A stretch of DNA of 64,000 bases from Asterella californica. Lineage: Eukaryota > Streptophyta > Marchantiopsida > Marchantiales > Aytoniaceae. A program made the translations under genes and the position numbers. Of the stretch, positions 10,424 to 20,229 are shown in pieces. The notes beneath the pieces were generated by a model. It did no database searches. It saw only the letters and a list, made by a program, of their open reading frames with translations, and had not been told where the DNA came from. Position 1 is the stretch's first letter. Every line of letters starts with the position of its first letter. The stretch covers positions 10,453,001 through 10,517,000 of the forward strand of contig JAYKYS010000010.1 of the NCBI GenBank assembly GCA_036924285.1, read 5' to 3'.

Positions 10424-13084
10424 ATGGAGGATGTGGAATCTCCTAGTACTGAAGAGGAGAGATGTCTAGATGGATTATATTTTTAGGATATTGACAGACA
10501 CGACTTTACGTTGGATGCGAGGACCGATGAAGAAAGAGACTTGAGCATATTAGATCAATGGCGGCGCCAAATGTCACAAGCTCGAGCTGATGGCCGCGTG
10601 TTGCAAGGAAGAACATTAGAGTCATTGCGTGATGCTGCATGCAGATTGAAGTTGGGAGCGGAATTCTCATCCTTCAAAGATTTTGATTTTGCTGTTGATA
10701 GCTGGTGTTTTCTTCACAGTAGAGCAAGCCAAAAGGCAAAATCGAAAAAGAATTATAAGCTGAGGACATGCAGGTGGGGTGGCAACGCGCGCCGTCGCAA
10801 AAGTGTCAAACAGAGAGGAGAGATAAATAGAGCGGCGGAAGGAGATATTCGCAATAGTCAACCACGCAGCTTTCATGAGTTCTCTCAGAGACAAAGACAA
10901 CGCCGGCGACGAGATGATCAAGAAGCAAGTTCAGTCACACCAACACCAACAGCAGATCGAAGGGTGCCGGAAAATGGTCGCTGTGGAGAGAAATTACGAT
11001 ATTTGAGTGCGGGAAGAACCATCTTCTATGGAGGAGGTTCTATCGTCGAAGAGGTGTTAAATCAATGCAAATGGAGAATTAGAGCACAAAGAGGAAAGTT
11101 GAGTGTGAAAATCACTGTCACAGTTTACAATCTAGAACATACTTGCCCGACACACATGGCTTATTGGCGTGGTCCTGCATCAAATTCAAAATTTCTTGCT
11201 ACTGTTCTGTGTAATAGAGTGGCGATTGATCCGCATACACCTATTCGTAACTTGATGGAAGAAATCCGAACATCTTTCAACAAGCGAGCACCTTATAATC
11301 AAGTGTCGAGAGGTAGAGAACATTCGTGTGACTGGTTAGAAGGTAACCAAGCCGTCTCGTTTCACTATATTCCATCCGTGTGTAGAAGGCTTAAAGATGT
11401 AGACCCTGAGTGTGTAGTAGATTGGGGAACATGGGAGAATCACCCAACTGTTCTCAGCAGGTTCTTTGTGTGCCCAAGTGCCACCCGTAACGCATATAAG
11501 TTTTGTCAGAGAGTGATCTGCTTAGATTCTTGTCACAGTAAGAGCCGAAAATTTCCATCTCAGATTTTTTTAGCTACGGTGCTTGATGACGCAAACGAAG
11601 CTATCATCCTGGCATTTGCAGTAGCTCCAAGAGAAGATACCTCGAATTTGACATGGTTCTGTGGTTTATTGCGTGAGTCCATACATGGGATTTTATCACC
11701 CCAAACTGTTATAATCAATGATCGACAAAAAGATATTGAAAAAGCCGTGGCTACAATATTTCCTGACACAAAACATGGGCACTGTGCACAACACATTCGC
11801 ATCAACGTGCGCACACGCTTTGGGAAGGATGCTGAGCAGCTGTTTTTAGCATGTCTTTATGCCCGAACTCGTGAAATGTAAGTTCTTCAAATTGATTTCT
11901 TATCTGCTATCATTTTATTTGTATGAATCATGTCTGCTTCACTAACGTGGTTACTAATAGAGGTAATTATGTATGAATGCAGGTAAGACAGTGTCTTGAG
12001 CAAGCTGGCTGATTCCGGAGAAAGAGGCAAACAGCTAGGAGAATACTTACGAGATATCGATCCAGCGAGATATAGTAGGTGTGCCTTTCCTTTACCACGT
12101 TATGGGAATGTTACTTCTAATGTTGCAGAGAGCATAAACAATGCTCTAGGACAAATTCGATGGAATGCACCTCTTAAGATTCTACTCGATCTTTGGTATT
12201 ATAGTATGCAGCAATTTATGAAGCGAAGGACACAGCTTCGACTGGAGACAAATTTGTTAACGAAATTTGCGAGACTCAGGTTTAATGAGAATGAACAGGC
12301 TGCTGAGGGTTTTCTCTGTCAAATATCGAGCCAAACTGAGGCCACGGTTCGTTGTCATAGAACTGGAAAGAGTTATGTTGTGAAACATTATGTAAACGGT
12401 AGAGGTACATGCACTTGTTTGAAGTATCAAGAAATGGCTTGGCCATGTGGTCACATGATAGCTTTCGACAGAGAGCTTGGAGAGAGTCCAATTACACGAG
12501 TAGATTCAATTTGGTACAGTTCTAGTCTTATTTCAATTTATGGTCATTCATTTCTGCCTGCTATGACAACCGATGACTTAGAACCAGTGTGGACTTGTAG
12601 ACCACCTCCTATAGCTAAGCGTATCGAGAGACATAGAGTAATGAGGATAGATAATAATACTCAGTTCTCACAAGCGAGAGCTACCGATGCAGCTGAAGCA
12701 ATTGATGATGCTGACGAGAACGTGGCTGAAGATGGAGAAACTATTTCAAGAGGCGGAGTCACTATTGAGAACATTTTTCCTTTACATGACATGCCGGTGA
12801 ATCATTTTCCAAGTTCGGATATGACTCATAGAAGGAGAAGAGTAGTTTTAGTGACTGATCCTTCATCATCTGACCAATTAGGATCACAATCACGATCTAG
12901 TTCAAGGAGTTGCAGTAGGTGTAAGCAACAAGGACATAACAGACGGACTTGTCCTGGACAACAAGTAGTTAATGAACCCATTGCTTCTCTTCCAGTGGAG
13001 GGCGATATGTTGGTTGAGGATGAGAACGAGGTAATCTTCACTGCATCTAGTGGTGATGAAGATGAGGATGAGGATGAGGTGTAA
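10424..13084 (+). pseudogene. MuDR/MULE transposase, one in-frame TAG
   Basis: Two exons, 10424-11877 and 11992-13084, join over a 114-bp GT-AG intron and would encode about 848 residues. ATG 10424 is in frame, but TAG at codon 21 (10484-10486) interrupts it. Motifs in order: the N-terminal MuDR-type part with Arg/Lys-rich segments; the MULE transposase domain with candidate catalytic Asp in ICLDSCH (about residue 369) and INDRQKD (about 431), then HGHCAQH; an NVAESINN motif after the intron; a SWIM zinc finger (CTC...CGH, about 625); a CCHC knuckle (CSRCKQQGHNRRTC, about 792); and a very acidic C-terminus. I could not assign the third acidic residue. Starting downstream of TAG would still leave a long ORF (from about 10487), so partial function cannot be excluded. 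The family cuts and pastes MULE DNA in the nucleus. Confidence 0.85.
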
Positions 13085-13450
13085 CTAGTTGAAGTTTTGT
13101 GTAGTTTCGGGTATAGAGTAAGAGTCCTGGAACTGAAGTTCAGATGGCTTCAAAACAAAAGATATTGTTTGACGATTAACTATGTAACGATGTTGGACGA
13201 TTATTGTAACGATGGATATTGACACATGTTGCTGGTCTGCATCGTCTCATTTTAGAGTCGAGTCTCCGTTTGTCTCCACATTTACTGTAAACTCCATAAT
13301 TTGCAAACACGATGAAGTGGTGGCAGCTTTTCATATCGGCTTGAAAACTAATGCATACCCACTCTTATAAAATATTAGCAGCGTCATGTAATATCAAAAT
13401 CACACTGAAACTCCCAAAAGTTTGTACAAAATGCTCAAAAAAAAAGCCAA

Positions 13451-13620
13451 AACAATGAGAGGAGAGGGAGGAGAGGGAGAGGAGAGGGAGAGGAGAGGGA
13501 GGGAGAGGAGAGGGAGGAGAGGCGAGAGAGTGGTGTGAGAGGAAAGAGAGTTAAGGGAGAGGAGAGTTATACGAGAGGCGAGAAGAGAGGAGAGGAGAGT
13601 GAAGAGGACAGTACATCGTG
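13451..13620 (+). repeat. GA-rich low-complexity tract
   Basis: Runs of GAGAGG and GGAGAG units lie between the transposase stop and the next gene. The position just upstream of the fusion gene's first exon would fit a GAGA-type leader or promoter element, but that is inference. Confidence 0.7.
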
Positions 13621-13708
13621 TGTGGAGCGCGCAGAGTGCGAAAGATTAACTAATTCTTGAGTGAGTTTTAAATTTGAAGTTCCTATTCTGAGCGATGTCA
13701 TCGCTGTG

Positions 13709-16700
13709 ATGAGAACTCGAGGAGTTGGCCGTGGCCGAGGTAGAGGAGATGGAAGAGGACGAGGTCGAGGCCGCGATGGAGTCGCGGGAGAGAGGAGAGT
13801 TCGAAGAGATGAATCCTGTAAGATATATCTTACATCCATGTGTTTGTTTGAATCAGTGTTGTGTTTGTTTGAATCAGTGTTGTAATGGTTAGCGTTTCGA
13901 TGTGATATGGTTGTTAGGTAGGCGATACAGTCTGTTTCGATGTAACTTTGTAGTTTAGGGTTAGCGAAACATTATGTTTCGCCGTTTTTTTAAATATGTG
14001 GGCGAAACATACGTGTTTCGCCCACATAGATGGCAAAACACATATGTTTCGTCTTGCGGGGAAGGGGTACCCCTTCCCCGATTTATTACAGTGGGCGAAA
14101 TAGACGTGTTTCGCCCACTGTGAGACGAAACACGTATGTTTCGCCTCGATATATAATCGGGGTAAGGGGTACCCCTTACCAGATAATATATGTGGGCGAA
14201 ACAGACGTGTTTCGTCCACTGTGAGGCGAAACACGTCTGTTTCGCCTCGAGGGTAAGGGGTACCTCTTACCCGATAATATATGTGGGCAAAACACGTCTG
14301 TTTCGCCTCGAGGGTAAGGGGTACCCCTTACCCGATAATATATGTGGGCGAAACAGACGTGTTTCGTCCACTGTGAGGCGAAACACGTTTGTTTCGCCTC
14401 GAGAGTAAGGGGTACTCCTTACCCGATAATATATGTGGGCGAAACAAACGTGTTTCGTCCACAGGGTAAGGGGTACCCCTTACCCGATAATATATGTGGG
14501 CGAAACACGTCTGTTTCGTCTCGAGGATAAGAGGTACCCCTTACCCGATAATATATGTGGACGAAACAGACGTGTTTCACCCACTGTGAGGCGAAACACG
14601 TCTGTTTCGTCTTGAGGGTAAGGGGTACCCCTTTCCCCGATAATATATGTGGTCGAAACAGACGTGTTTCGTCCACTGTGAGGCGAAACACGTCTGTTTC
14701 GCCTCGAGGGTAAGGGGTACCCCTTTCTCCGATAATATATGTGGGCGAAACATACGTGTTTTGCCCACCCTATTTGTCCTTCTTTTTAACTTTTTTTAGA
14801 CTATCTTTGTTTCTAGTTGGTGTGTTATAATGTCTTTGTTTCTAGCGGGTGTGGCATTGGAGAGTATGAAGGAAGGACCTTCAATGTTCAAGTATTCTCA
14901 CGAAGAGGACGAGAGATATCATTTGAAGTGGTGTTGGGTTTCGAGAGATGAAGTGGAGAATTCATTGCAAGGAGTGGAGGAAGAAGCTCTTGACCGACTA
15001 GGATTACTTGTTGCTTTCTCCTTTGACTTTCCTCCTCCGGATGTAAGTAGTCATTCTTATGTAACTTTGGTTGGATGCATGTCCTCTTGTTTATAGTATG
15101 GATGTTATTTCCATCACTTCTGTTAGTTAGTAATCCTTTTATATCATTGAGGGTGTGGTTTCTTTTTAAATGGATTTGCAATTCTGTTTATATGGTTAGA
15201 TTGTTTATTTTACAGGTTTCATTTTATATAGAGTTCATCCAGTCATACGATGAGAGAAATCATCGTGCTATTGTACAAGGACACGAGATAGTGTTGGATG
15301 AGTCGGTTTTAAGGGAGTCACTAGTTTTACCTATGGGAACAACCATCCCTCGTCCTCATAATGTTAAGAGGAGCATGATAGATGATTGGTTTCCTCAAAC
15401 AGATGAGAAGGGAAAGAGATATTTATTGTGGATGTGTGAGTATCCGGAGTGGAGACCCGTTTTCCAGCTTATCAATTGTCTCTTTCTGGCGAGACGGCGA
15501 CCAAGAGAAGTACATGGCCATTTAGCTTTATACGTCAAGACAAAAGTAGAGGAGACGGCAGAAGATTACGACTGGACGGAATTCATTTTAGATTCCTTGG
15601 ATACAGAGATCTCTTCTATCAAAAAACATATGAGCAAGGAGAGATTAGTGAGACATCCAGAGACATGGGTAGGTATGATCTTGACCCATCTTATGATCCA
15701 CATGGGTATACTTCCCGAGGGAGGACGAGTGGATTCATCTCGGCAAAATCAGCCATCATCGAGTAAGGCCTTTAACTTCTTGTGAGAGCATTGTCTTTTG
15801 TTTCTTTTACTTACAATTTAATGATTAGTCTTGAATATGTAGTGTTGTAACTCACATTTCACTCCATTGATTTCAGATGTGGCAGAGTCTTCTCATCATG
15901 GTCAAGACCCACAGTCTTTGCAGCATGTTACTCCATCATCAAGTAAGACTTTTGCAATTTAAGGTTTCAGGGTTTCTTCTTTGTTATGATAAAGTTTGTA
16001 TTATGTTTAAACTCTCATCTCGTCTCATGTGGTGTTTCCAGACCCTGCTGTGCCGTCTTCTTCTCCTGGGCAAGATCCTCAATCTTCGCATCATGCTCGT
16101 CCTTCGTCAGGTAAATATATTATAGTTTAAAGTGTTTCTAATTAAACTTTACATATCCAATGATCCTTTTCAACTTGTTTCTTTAGTTATAGTTTTGTTT
16201 TACTAAATAAGAAGTGTTGAGACATATTTAGCTTTGTTTTTTTTATCTACAGATGATGAAGCTATTCTCATAGCGAGAATTAATCAACTCCATGAAGCCA
16301 TAAAGAGGAGGGAGGAAGAGCTTAAGTCCAAAAATGTTGAACTCGAGCATTTGAACTATCAACTCATGGTAGTTCAAGAAGAGTTGACCACGATACGAGC
16401 TGCCGAAGAGTTCTATCCTCCTCTAGTTGCACCTACCGGAAATCGACGTAAGACCTTAATCCTCGACTTGAATGGTCTTTTGGTATTAGTGGGAAGAAAC
16501 GAGCATGAGTTGATGCCTGTGCGTGAGAGAAGATATGTAATACAAACTACATCGAAGCCGTTTATATGGTACGTGGCGAGACGTGGAGTGAAGCAGTTTT
16601 TGGAAATCTGTCTAGATAAGTTTCATGTCATCATATGGACTTCTCGGACGATGTTAAACACGGCCACTTTACTACGTGCTATGGAGGATGATGATTATCT

Positions 16701-17298
16701 ACCTCCTGGAGTGACAAAAGGGAAGGTATGAACTTTTTAGACTTTGAATTTCTTTTCAGATCAACTTATCAATATCTTTGTTGTATTATATGTTATTTGT
16801 TTGAGCTAAGATATATATTCTAATGGGGATTTTTTTTCTTTGCAGGTATGTCATATTTTTGCTCAAGACATGTGTTTCAAATACAAGACGGTGAGAGAAG
16901 CTGCCTCTGAGAACCACTTGTACTTGAAAGATTTTGCACAGCTTCATCATCGCAACTTGAGCACGAGAGACGTATTATTGGTGGATGATAGTCCAGTGAA
17001 AAACTGTACTAATCATCCTTTTAATGCTATACATCCTCCTCCTTTCTCTCCTTTCACTATGGATAGTGATAGAGAATTGTATCTAGAAGCCACTTTGTTG
17101 CCTTGGCTTCTTCGTTGGGGTGTTAGCCTAGAGGCAACACCAGTTTATGTAGAGAGCAGATATTCACAGATTTATGGTCAAGATCCATTTATAGCTCTTA
17201 AAAGTTATTGGACCAATATTACCCAGGAGGAGGCAAATATTGTATGGAGATCTGTTCCTCATGGAGTTTGTATGGATCTCTATCCTAAACTTCGATGA
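13709..17298 (+). CDS. Transposon-domain / FCP1-like HAD phosphatase fusion protein
   Basis: Seven exons join in frame over GT-AG introns: 13709-13817, 14846-15042, 15216-15762, 15877-15942, 16042-16110, 16253-16725, 16846-17298 (637 aa, no internal stop). Residues 1-36 are Arg/Gly-rich. About 103-270 resembles a putative plant transposon protein domain (IVQGHEIVLDESVLRESL... and ...MILTHLMIHMGIL). 285-329 is a Ser/Gln/His linker from two similar small exons. 332-382 is a coiled coil. About 395-600 is an FCP1/NIF-type HAD domain with LILDLNGLL (nucleophile D401; N403 replaces the usual second Asp), IIWTSRT (456-462) and VDDSP (D534, D535). Known FCP1-type enzymes dephosphorylate protein Ser/Thr; DxN here may mean weak or no catalysis. 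The least certain point is exon 1; ATG 14830 would give a shorter product starting in exon 2. Confidence 0.7.
13990..14770. repeat. Hairpin array 1 (GAAACA/TGTTTC and GGTACC palindromes)
   Basis: Units start at about 13997, 14090, 14191, 14282, 14343, 14434, 14495, 14556, 14649 and 14740, with spacings of mostly 91-93 or 61 bp. A full unit holds three palindromes: GTGGGCGAAACA-GACG-TGTTTCGTCCAC, AGGCGAAACA-CGTC-TGTTTCGCCT, and a 22-24 bp palindrome centred on GGTACC (perfect at 14057-14080). The 61-bp units lack one GAAACA hairpin. By eye there are about 16 GAAACA hairpins and 9 GGTACC palindromes. The two hairpin types are reverse complements of each other, with complementary loops. The array lies inside proposed intron 1 of the fusion gene. 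Apparent ORFs across it are by-products of the repeats. Confidence 0.9.
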
Positions 17299-17539
17299 GA
17301 TACATAACTCTTTTTGAGGAAGTCCATAATTTTATCTTGTAAACAGTTATATTTTGTAATACTTACTTTCTAATGTTAAGCTACACTACTTTAAGATATT
17401 GTCCTTCACTGCTACACTAGTTTAAGAGATTGTCTTGTGAAGGGTTGTTTGAGAGAAAGAAAAGAACACAACAAGAAGACACCGTGTGTAGGGTTCGATT
17501 CGAAGAAGCTGTAAGTGAACATCGAGCGAGGTTAAGAAC

Positions 17540-17807
17540 ACGCTACAAAGCGAGACATGCGTTTCTAGAAAAGAATCCAGTATTGATTGGAGCCGAGTAC
17601 ACATCATCGATACTCGGCTCCAAACAGTTTTGGATTCTATTCCATTGTACTCAAATTTGATCATATTGGGAGCACGCTACAAAGAGAAACATGCGTTTCT
17701 GGAAAAGAATCCAGTATTGATTGGAGCCGAGTACACATCATTGATACTCGGCTCCAAACAGTTCTGGATTCTATTCCACTGGACTCAAATTTGATGAATA
17801 TCAGGAG
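17540..17807. repeat. 134-bp tandem duplication with an internal hairpin
   Basis: Two copies (17540-17673 and 17674-17807) follow the fusion gene. Each holds GGAGCCGAGTA and TACTCGGCTCC (17589-17599 and 17611-17621 in copy 1), a perfect 11-bp stem with an 11-nt loop. Further inverted similarity (AAGAATCCAG...TGGATTCTAT) extends outside it. It could act as a 3' end or terminator structure, but no function is shown. Confidence 0.75.
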
Positions 17808-18078
17808 GCAGCAAACTTTCAGATTTGAAGATATCTCAAACTTCTAAACCGGATGGCTTGGCCGGGAGAAGCAGTACGGGGAGAAGCAGTACGTGGACAT
17901 CGAGGTTAGAGGACGACGAATAGTTTCCATGCGGATAAAGAACTTCCATGAGCAGTTTATTTCTTGCACTTCTTGCAAAGTTTATAAAGCGATAAGAGGA
18001 ATCGCTACAAAGCTACTTACAAATTAAGGATTTTCGCATCCATAAGAGTTTTCGGTGCTCTTCGCAAAGTGTAGCCTC

Positions 18079-18536
18079 AGAGGACGAAACATCATGTTTC
18101 GCTCTCCGCAAAGTGAACTCAATAACAGAGGACGAAACATCATGTTTCGCCTCCGACTAATCTTCACGAGGCGAAACACTCCATGTTTCGCCTCGTGACA
18201 GGGCGAAACATCGTGTTTCGCCCTCGGGGTAAACAGAAAGTCGGCGAAACACAGAGTAAACTGTCACGAGACGAAACACTCCATGTTTCACCTCCAAGTA
18301 AATGTCGAGGTGAAACATCGTGTTTCGCCTCGTGACAAGACAAAACATCGTGTTTCGCCCTGTAACGAGACGAAACACGAATACATCAGAGGACGAAACA
18401 TGATGTTTCACCCTCTGCAAACTCTACCCAACGTCAGAGGCGAAACACTCTCTGTTTCGTCCACTGGGTAGGCTTGTACATGCGAAACATGTATGTTTCG
18501 CTTACCGAGTGAGCGAAACATATCTGTTTCGTCTCC
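18079..18536. repeat. Hairpin array 2 (GAAACA/TGTTTC palindromes)
   Basis: About eleven short hairpins share the GAAACA-loop-TGTTTC core of array 1 but have different arms and loops. Examples are CACGAGGCGAAACA-CTCCA-TGTTTCGCCTCGTG (14-bp perfect stem, near 18166) and AGGGCGAAACA-TCG-TGTTTCGCCCT (near 18200). No GGTACC palindromes occur. The array lies between the convergent ends of the fusion gene (plus) and the RPA-like ORF (minus), about 100 bp from the stop of the latter. Confidence 0.9.
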
Positions 18537-18636
18537 TTAACGAGTAATATTACTAGCTTTTTCTCGAAAGCATGCATGAGTTTGAACACTGTATTGAATT
18601 CAAAACTTTATTATAAAACTGATGATCTTTTTACAC

Positions 18637-19440
18637 TTACAACTCTTTCAGTTTCCGTAATGCCTCTACTAATTCTAACAGTTCTTCTTTTTCTTGGCGT
18701 CTGAGCTCTATTACAGCATGCAAATCCCGAGCAATACCTTCTAAGCTCTGTTCAGTCTCTTCTGATTTTTCAACCAGGGCCAATACTCGATAATGTAAGC
18801 GTTCTATCTCAACAAGCTCCGCAGTATTGCCCACTGTGGACATTTCACTTTCTATTGAAGGATAAAATATCACACTATCCATGACAGTGGCAAGATCTTC
18901 TATAGCGTCTTCGAACTCATCTAACTCCTCTACCTCCTGCTCCACATCGAACACGGTAAATCGATTCTGCTTCGAATTCATACCTATTTTAAATCGCCAT
19001 TTCTTTCTGCAAACAACATTGAAAATGTTATCTTGTTCATCAGAAGATAATTTCTCGAACTCTTCCACAGTGATCTCTAATAGTTTCTCTCCAATACTCC
19101 ACACAATGGCTATAGGTAAGGCTGCTTCTGGACGATCACTTACACTATAATCGATCAATCCTAAATGAAAACGATATTGCCTTTTACTTCTCCTTTGACC
19201 ACAAGCATGCTAAGCTTTCCTACTATCAGATTGCGAGTGATTGAAATATAACACCTTCCTTGCCGAGCTTGACGAGATTTGTGTCTGTTCTGTCACTTGC
19301 TTGAAACACCTTGGAAAATTACAAGCAACGTACGATATAGAACTCCACTTCTGATTTTTTATTATGCGCTGAATAGAAACTACCACCCACATGGAAGGCA
19401 TATTATTTATGCACTCTTCAAGTTCTGCCAAAGAACACAT
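18637..19440 (-). pseudogene. RPA70 C-terminal OB-fold-like protein, one in-frame TAG
   Basis: One minus-strand frame runs from ATG 19440 to the stop at 18637 (267 sense codons) and is broken only by TAG at 19212-19210. Before the TAG is SYVACNFPRC followed by FKQV, like the first half of a zinc ribbon. After it come HAC and YRFHLGLIDYS, then IVWSIGEKLLEITVEEFEKL and FTVFDVEQEVEEL. This order matches the DNA-binding domain C of the large RPA subunit (zinc ribbon in an OB fold). The C-terminal about 90 residues are acidic and probably coiled coil. RPA-like proteins bind single-stranded DNA in the nucleus and are known as cargo of plant Helitrons. I saw no Rep/helicase here, so this copy seems to be MULE cargo. 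N-terminal OB folds are absent or in unseen exons. The family call is moderate, made from the pattern only. Confidence 0.5.
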
Positions 19441-19454
19441 TTTAGAGTTCTGTC

Positions 19455-19575
19455 GTCTCTACTCAAGCTCTGCGGACTTCGATTCAACACATTCGAGATC
19501 TCCCGTCTTCGATTCAAGACGCTTATGCTCTTCCACATTCGATTCAACGCGCTCAAGCTCGCCCGCATTTGTAAC
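19455..19575. repeat. About 30-bp tandem repeat, 3-4 copies
   Basis: Units built on TTCGATTCAA(C/G) recur about every 30 bp just upstream of the RPA-like ORF (minus strand). A multiple-of-three period would allow an in-frame peptide repeat, but I could not tie it to the ORF. Confidence 0.6.
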
Positions 19576-19865
19576 ACGACATTTCTATAAGCTCTACCGT
19601 TTTAGTAACACAACTTGAGTTCTCAACAATATGAAACAAACTTCATTCGAAACTTCTATTCCCGCATCTTCGTCACTTGACCGCGTCTTCATCCCTTGAA
19701 AGGTCCAAAATGTACTCAAATTTCTGGCGATAAGTTGTACTCTGACATGACTCTCACGTCATTGTGGAGTGGTTGATATCATCTTAGCTGTACTCTACGT
19801 CATCGTGATGTGATTGATATCATTCTAGCTGTACTTTGACATGGCACAGTTCCTTGTTTTACGTG

Positions 19866-20047
19866 CTATTGCAGATTGGGTTGATATCATCCTAGTTGTT
19901 CTCTGACATGACACAGTTACTTGTTTTATTGTCAGACACAGTTACTTGTTTTATGTGCTATTGCAAGTTAGGGGTCCGATCAAGAAGGAATTTATAAGAA
20001 GGGTCCGATCAAGTCAGCGATTCGTTCTGGGGCCCGATCAAGTAAAT
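19866..20047 (-). repeat. Right inner inverted arm of the MULE
   Basis: This is the reverse complement of the block at 10062-10235, with three GGGTCCGATCAAG or GGCCCGATCAAG motifs (about 19974, 20003, 20030) and CACAGTTACTTGTTTTA copies. Extra degenerate copies extend left to about 19735. Confidence 0.75.
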
Positions 20048-20174
20048 TACTGAACAATTAAGTACACTTAAAACGATACATACTCAGAGAACTGATATGT
20101 GACTCTGAGCATGATATGTGAGTACAAAATGTCACTAATATAACAAAGCGAGTCGTTTAACAGTCTATAGCCAC

Positions 20175-20229
20175 TCGGGTGTGATCAAACCATACATCCT
20201 TAAGAGGGGTGTAATCAAGCAAATTTCTG
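20175..20229 (-). repeat. Right terminal inverted repeat of the MULE
   Basis: Read on the minus strand it begins CAGAAATTTGCTTGATTACACCCC and shares the first ten bases exactly with the left end. A GATCACACCC motif follows about 35 bp in, as at the left. It ends at 20229, followed by ACTGCACTCG. Confidence 0.78.

Larger units (their letters stand above)
9301..20229 (+). mobile_element. 10.9-kb Mutator-like element carrying cargo genes
   Basis: The ends are inverted copies: the left begins CAGAAATTTG and the right finishes CAAATTTCTG. The similarity continues inward through ATCACACCC about 35 bp in. The element is flanked by ACTGCACTTG and ACTGCACTCG. A second, longer pair of inverted arms lies further in (about 10062-10235 and 19866-20047). 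Between them are, in order: a MuDR-type transposase gene (plus, one stop), a hairpin array, a seven-exon fusion gene with a phosphatase-like domain (plus), a 134-bp tandem repeat, a second hairpin array, and an RPA-like ORF (minus, one stop). Class, ends and target duplication agree with a MULE that has captured or evolved extra genes. Whether all cargo moved as one unit is inferred from this single copy. Confidence 0.8.

Noticed and set aside
11878..11995. Transposase read as two separate genes
   Set aside because: GTAAGT at 11878 and ACAG at 11988-11991 define a 114-bp intron joining the frames without a stop. The acceptor at 11981-11982 would add a TAA.
13914..14768. Several overlapping ORFs of 60-106 codons on both strands, rich in Gly, Arg, Asn and Val
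   Set aside because: They are translations of the palindromic repeat array. All frames and both strands stay open because the repeat units are similar, and no domain is present.
13990..14770. CRISPR-like regular repeats
   Set aside because: Units are palindromes joined by conserved linkers, with no unique spacers and no cas genes. The genome is eukaryotic.
9301..20229. Helitron, because of the RPA-like ORF
   Set aside because: No Rep/helicase, no TC...CTRR ends. Terminal inverted repeats with a 10-bp duplication and a MuDR-type transposase fit a MULE.
9301..20229. hAT element, because the end begins CAG
   Set aside because: The transposase has MULE, SWIM and CCHC features, there is no hAT dimerisation domain, and the duplication is longer than 8 bp.
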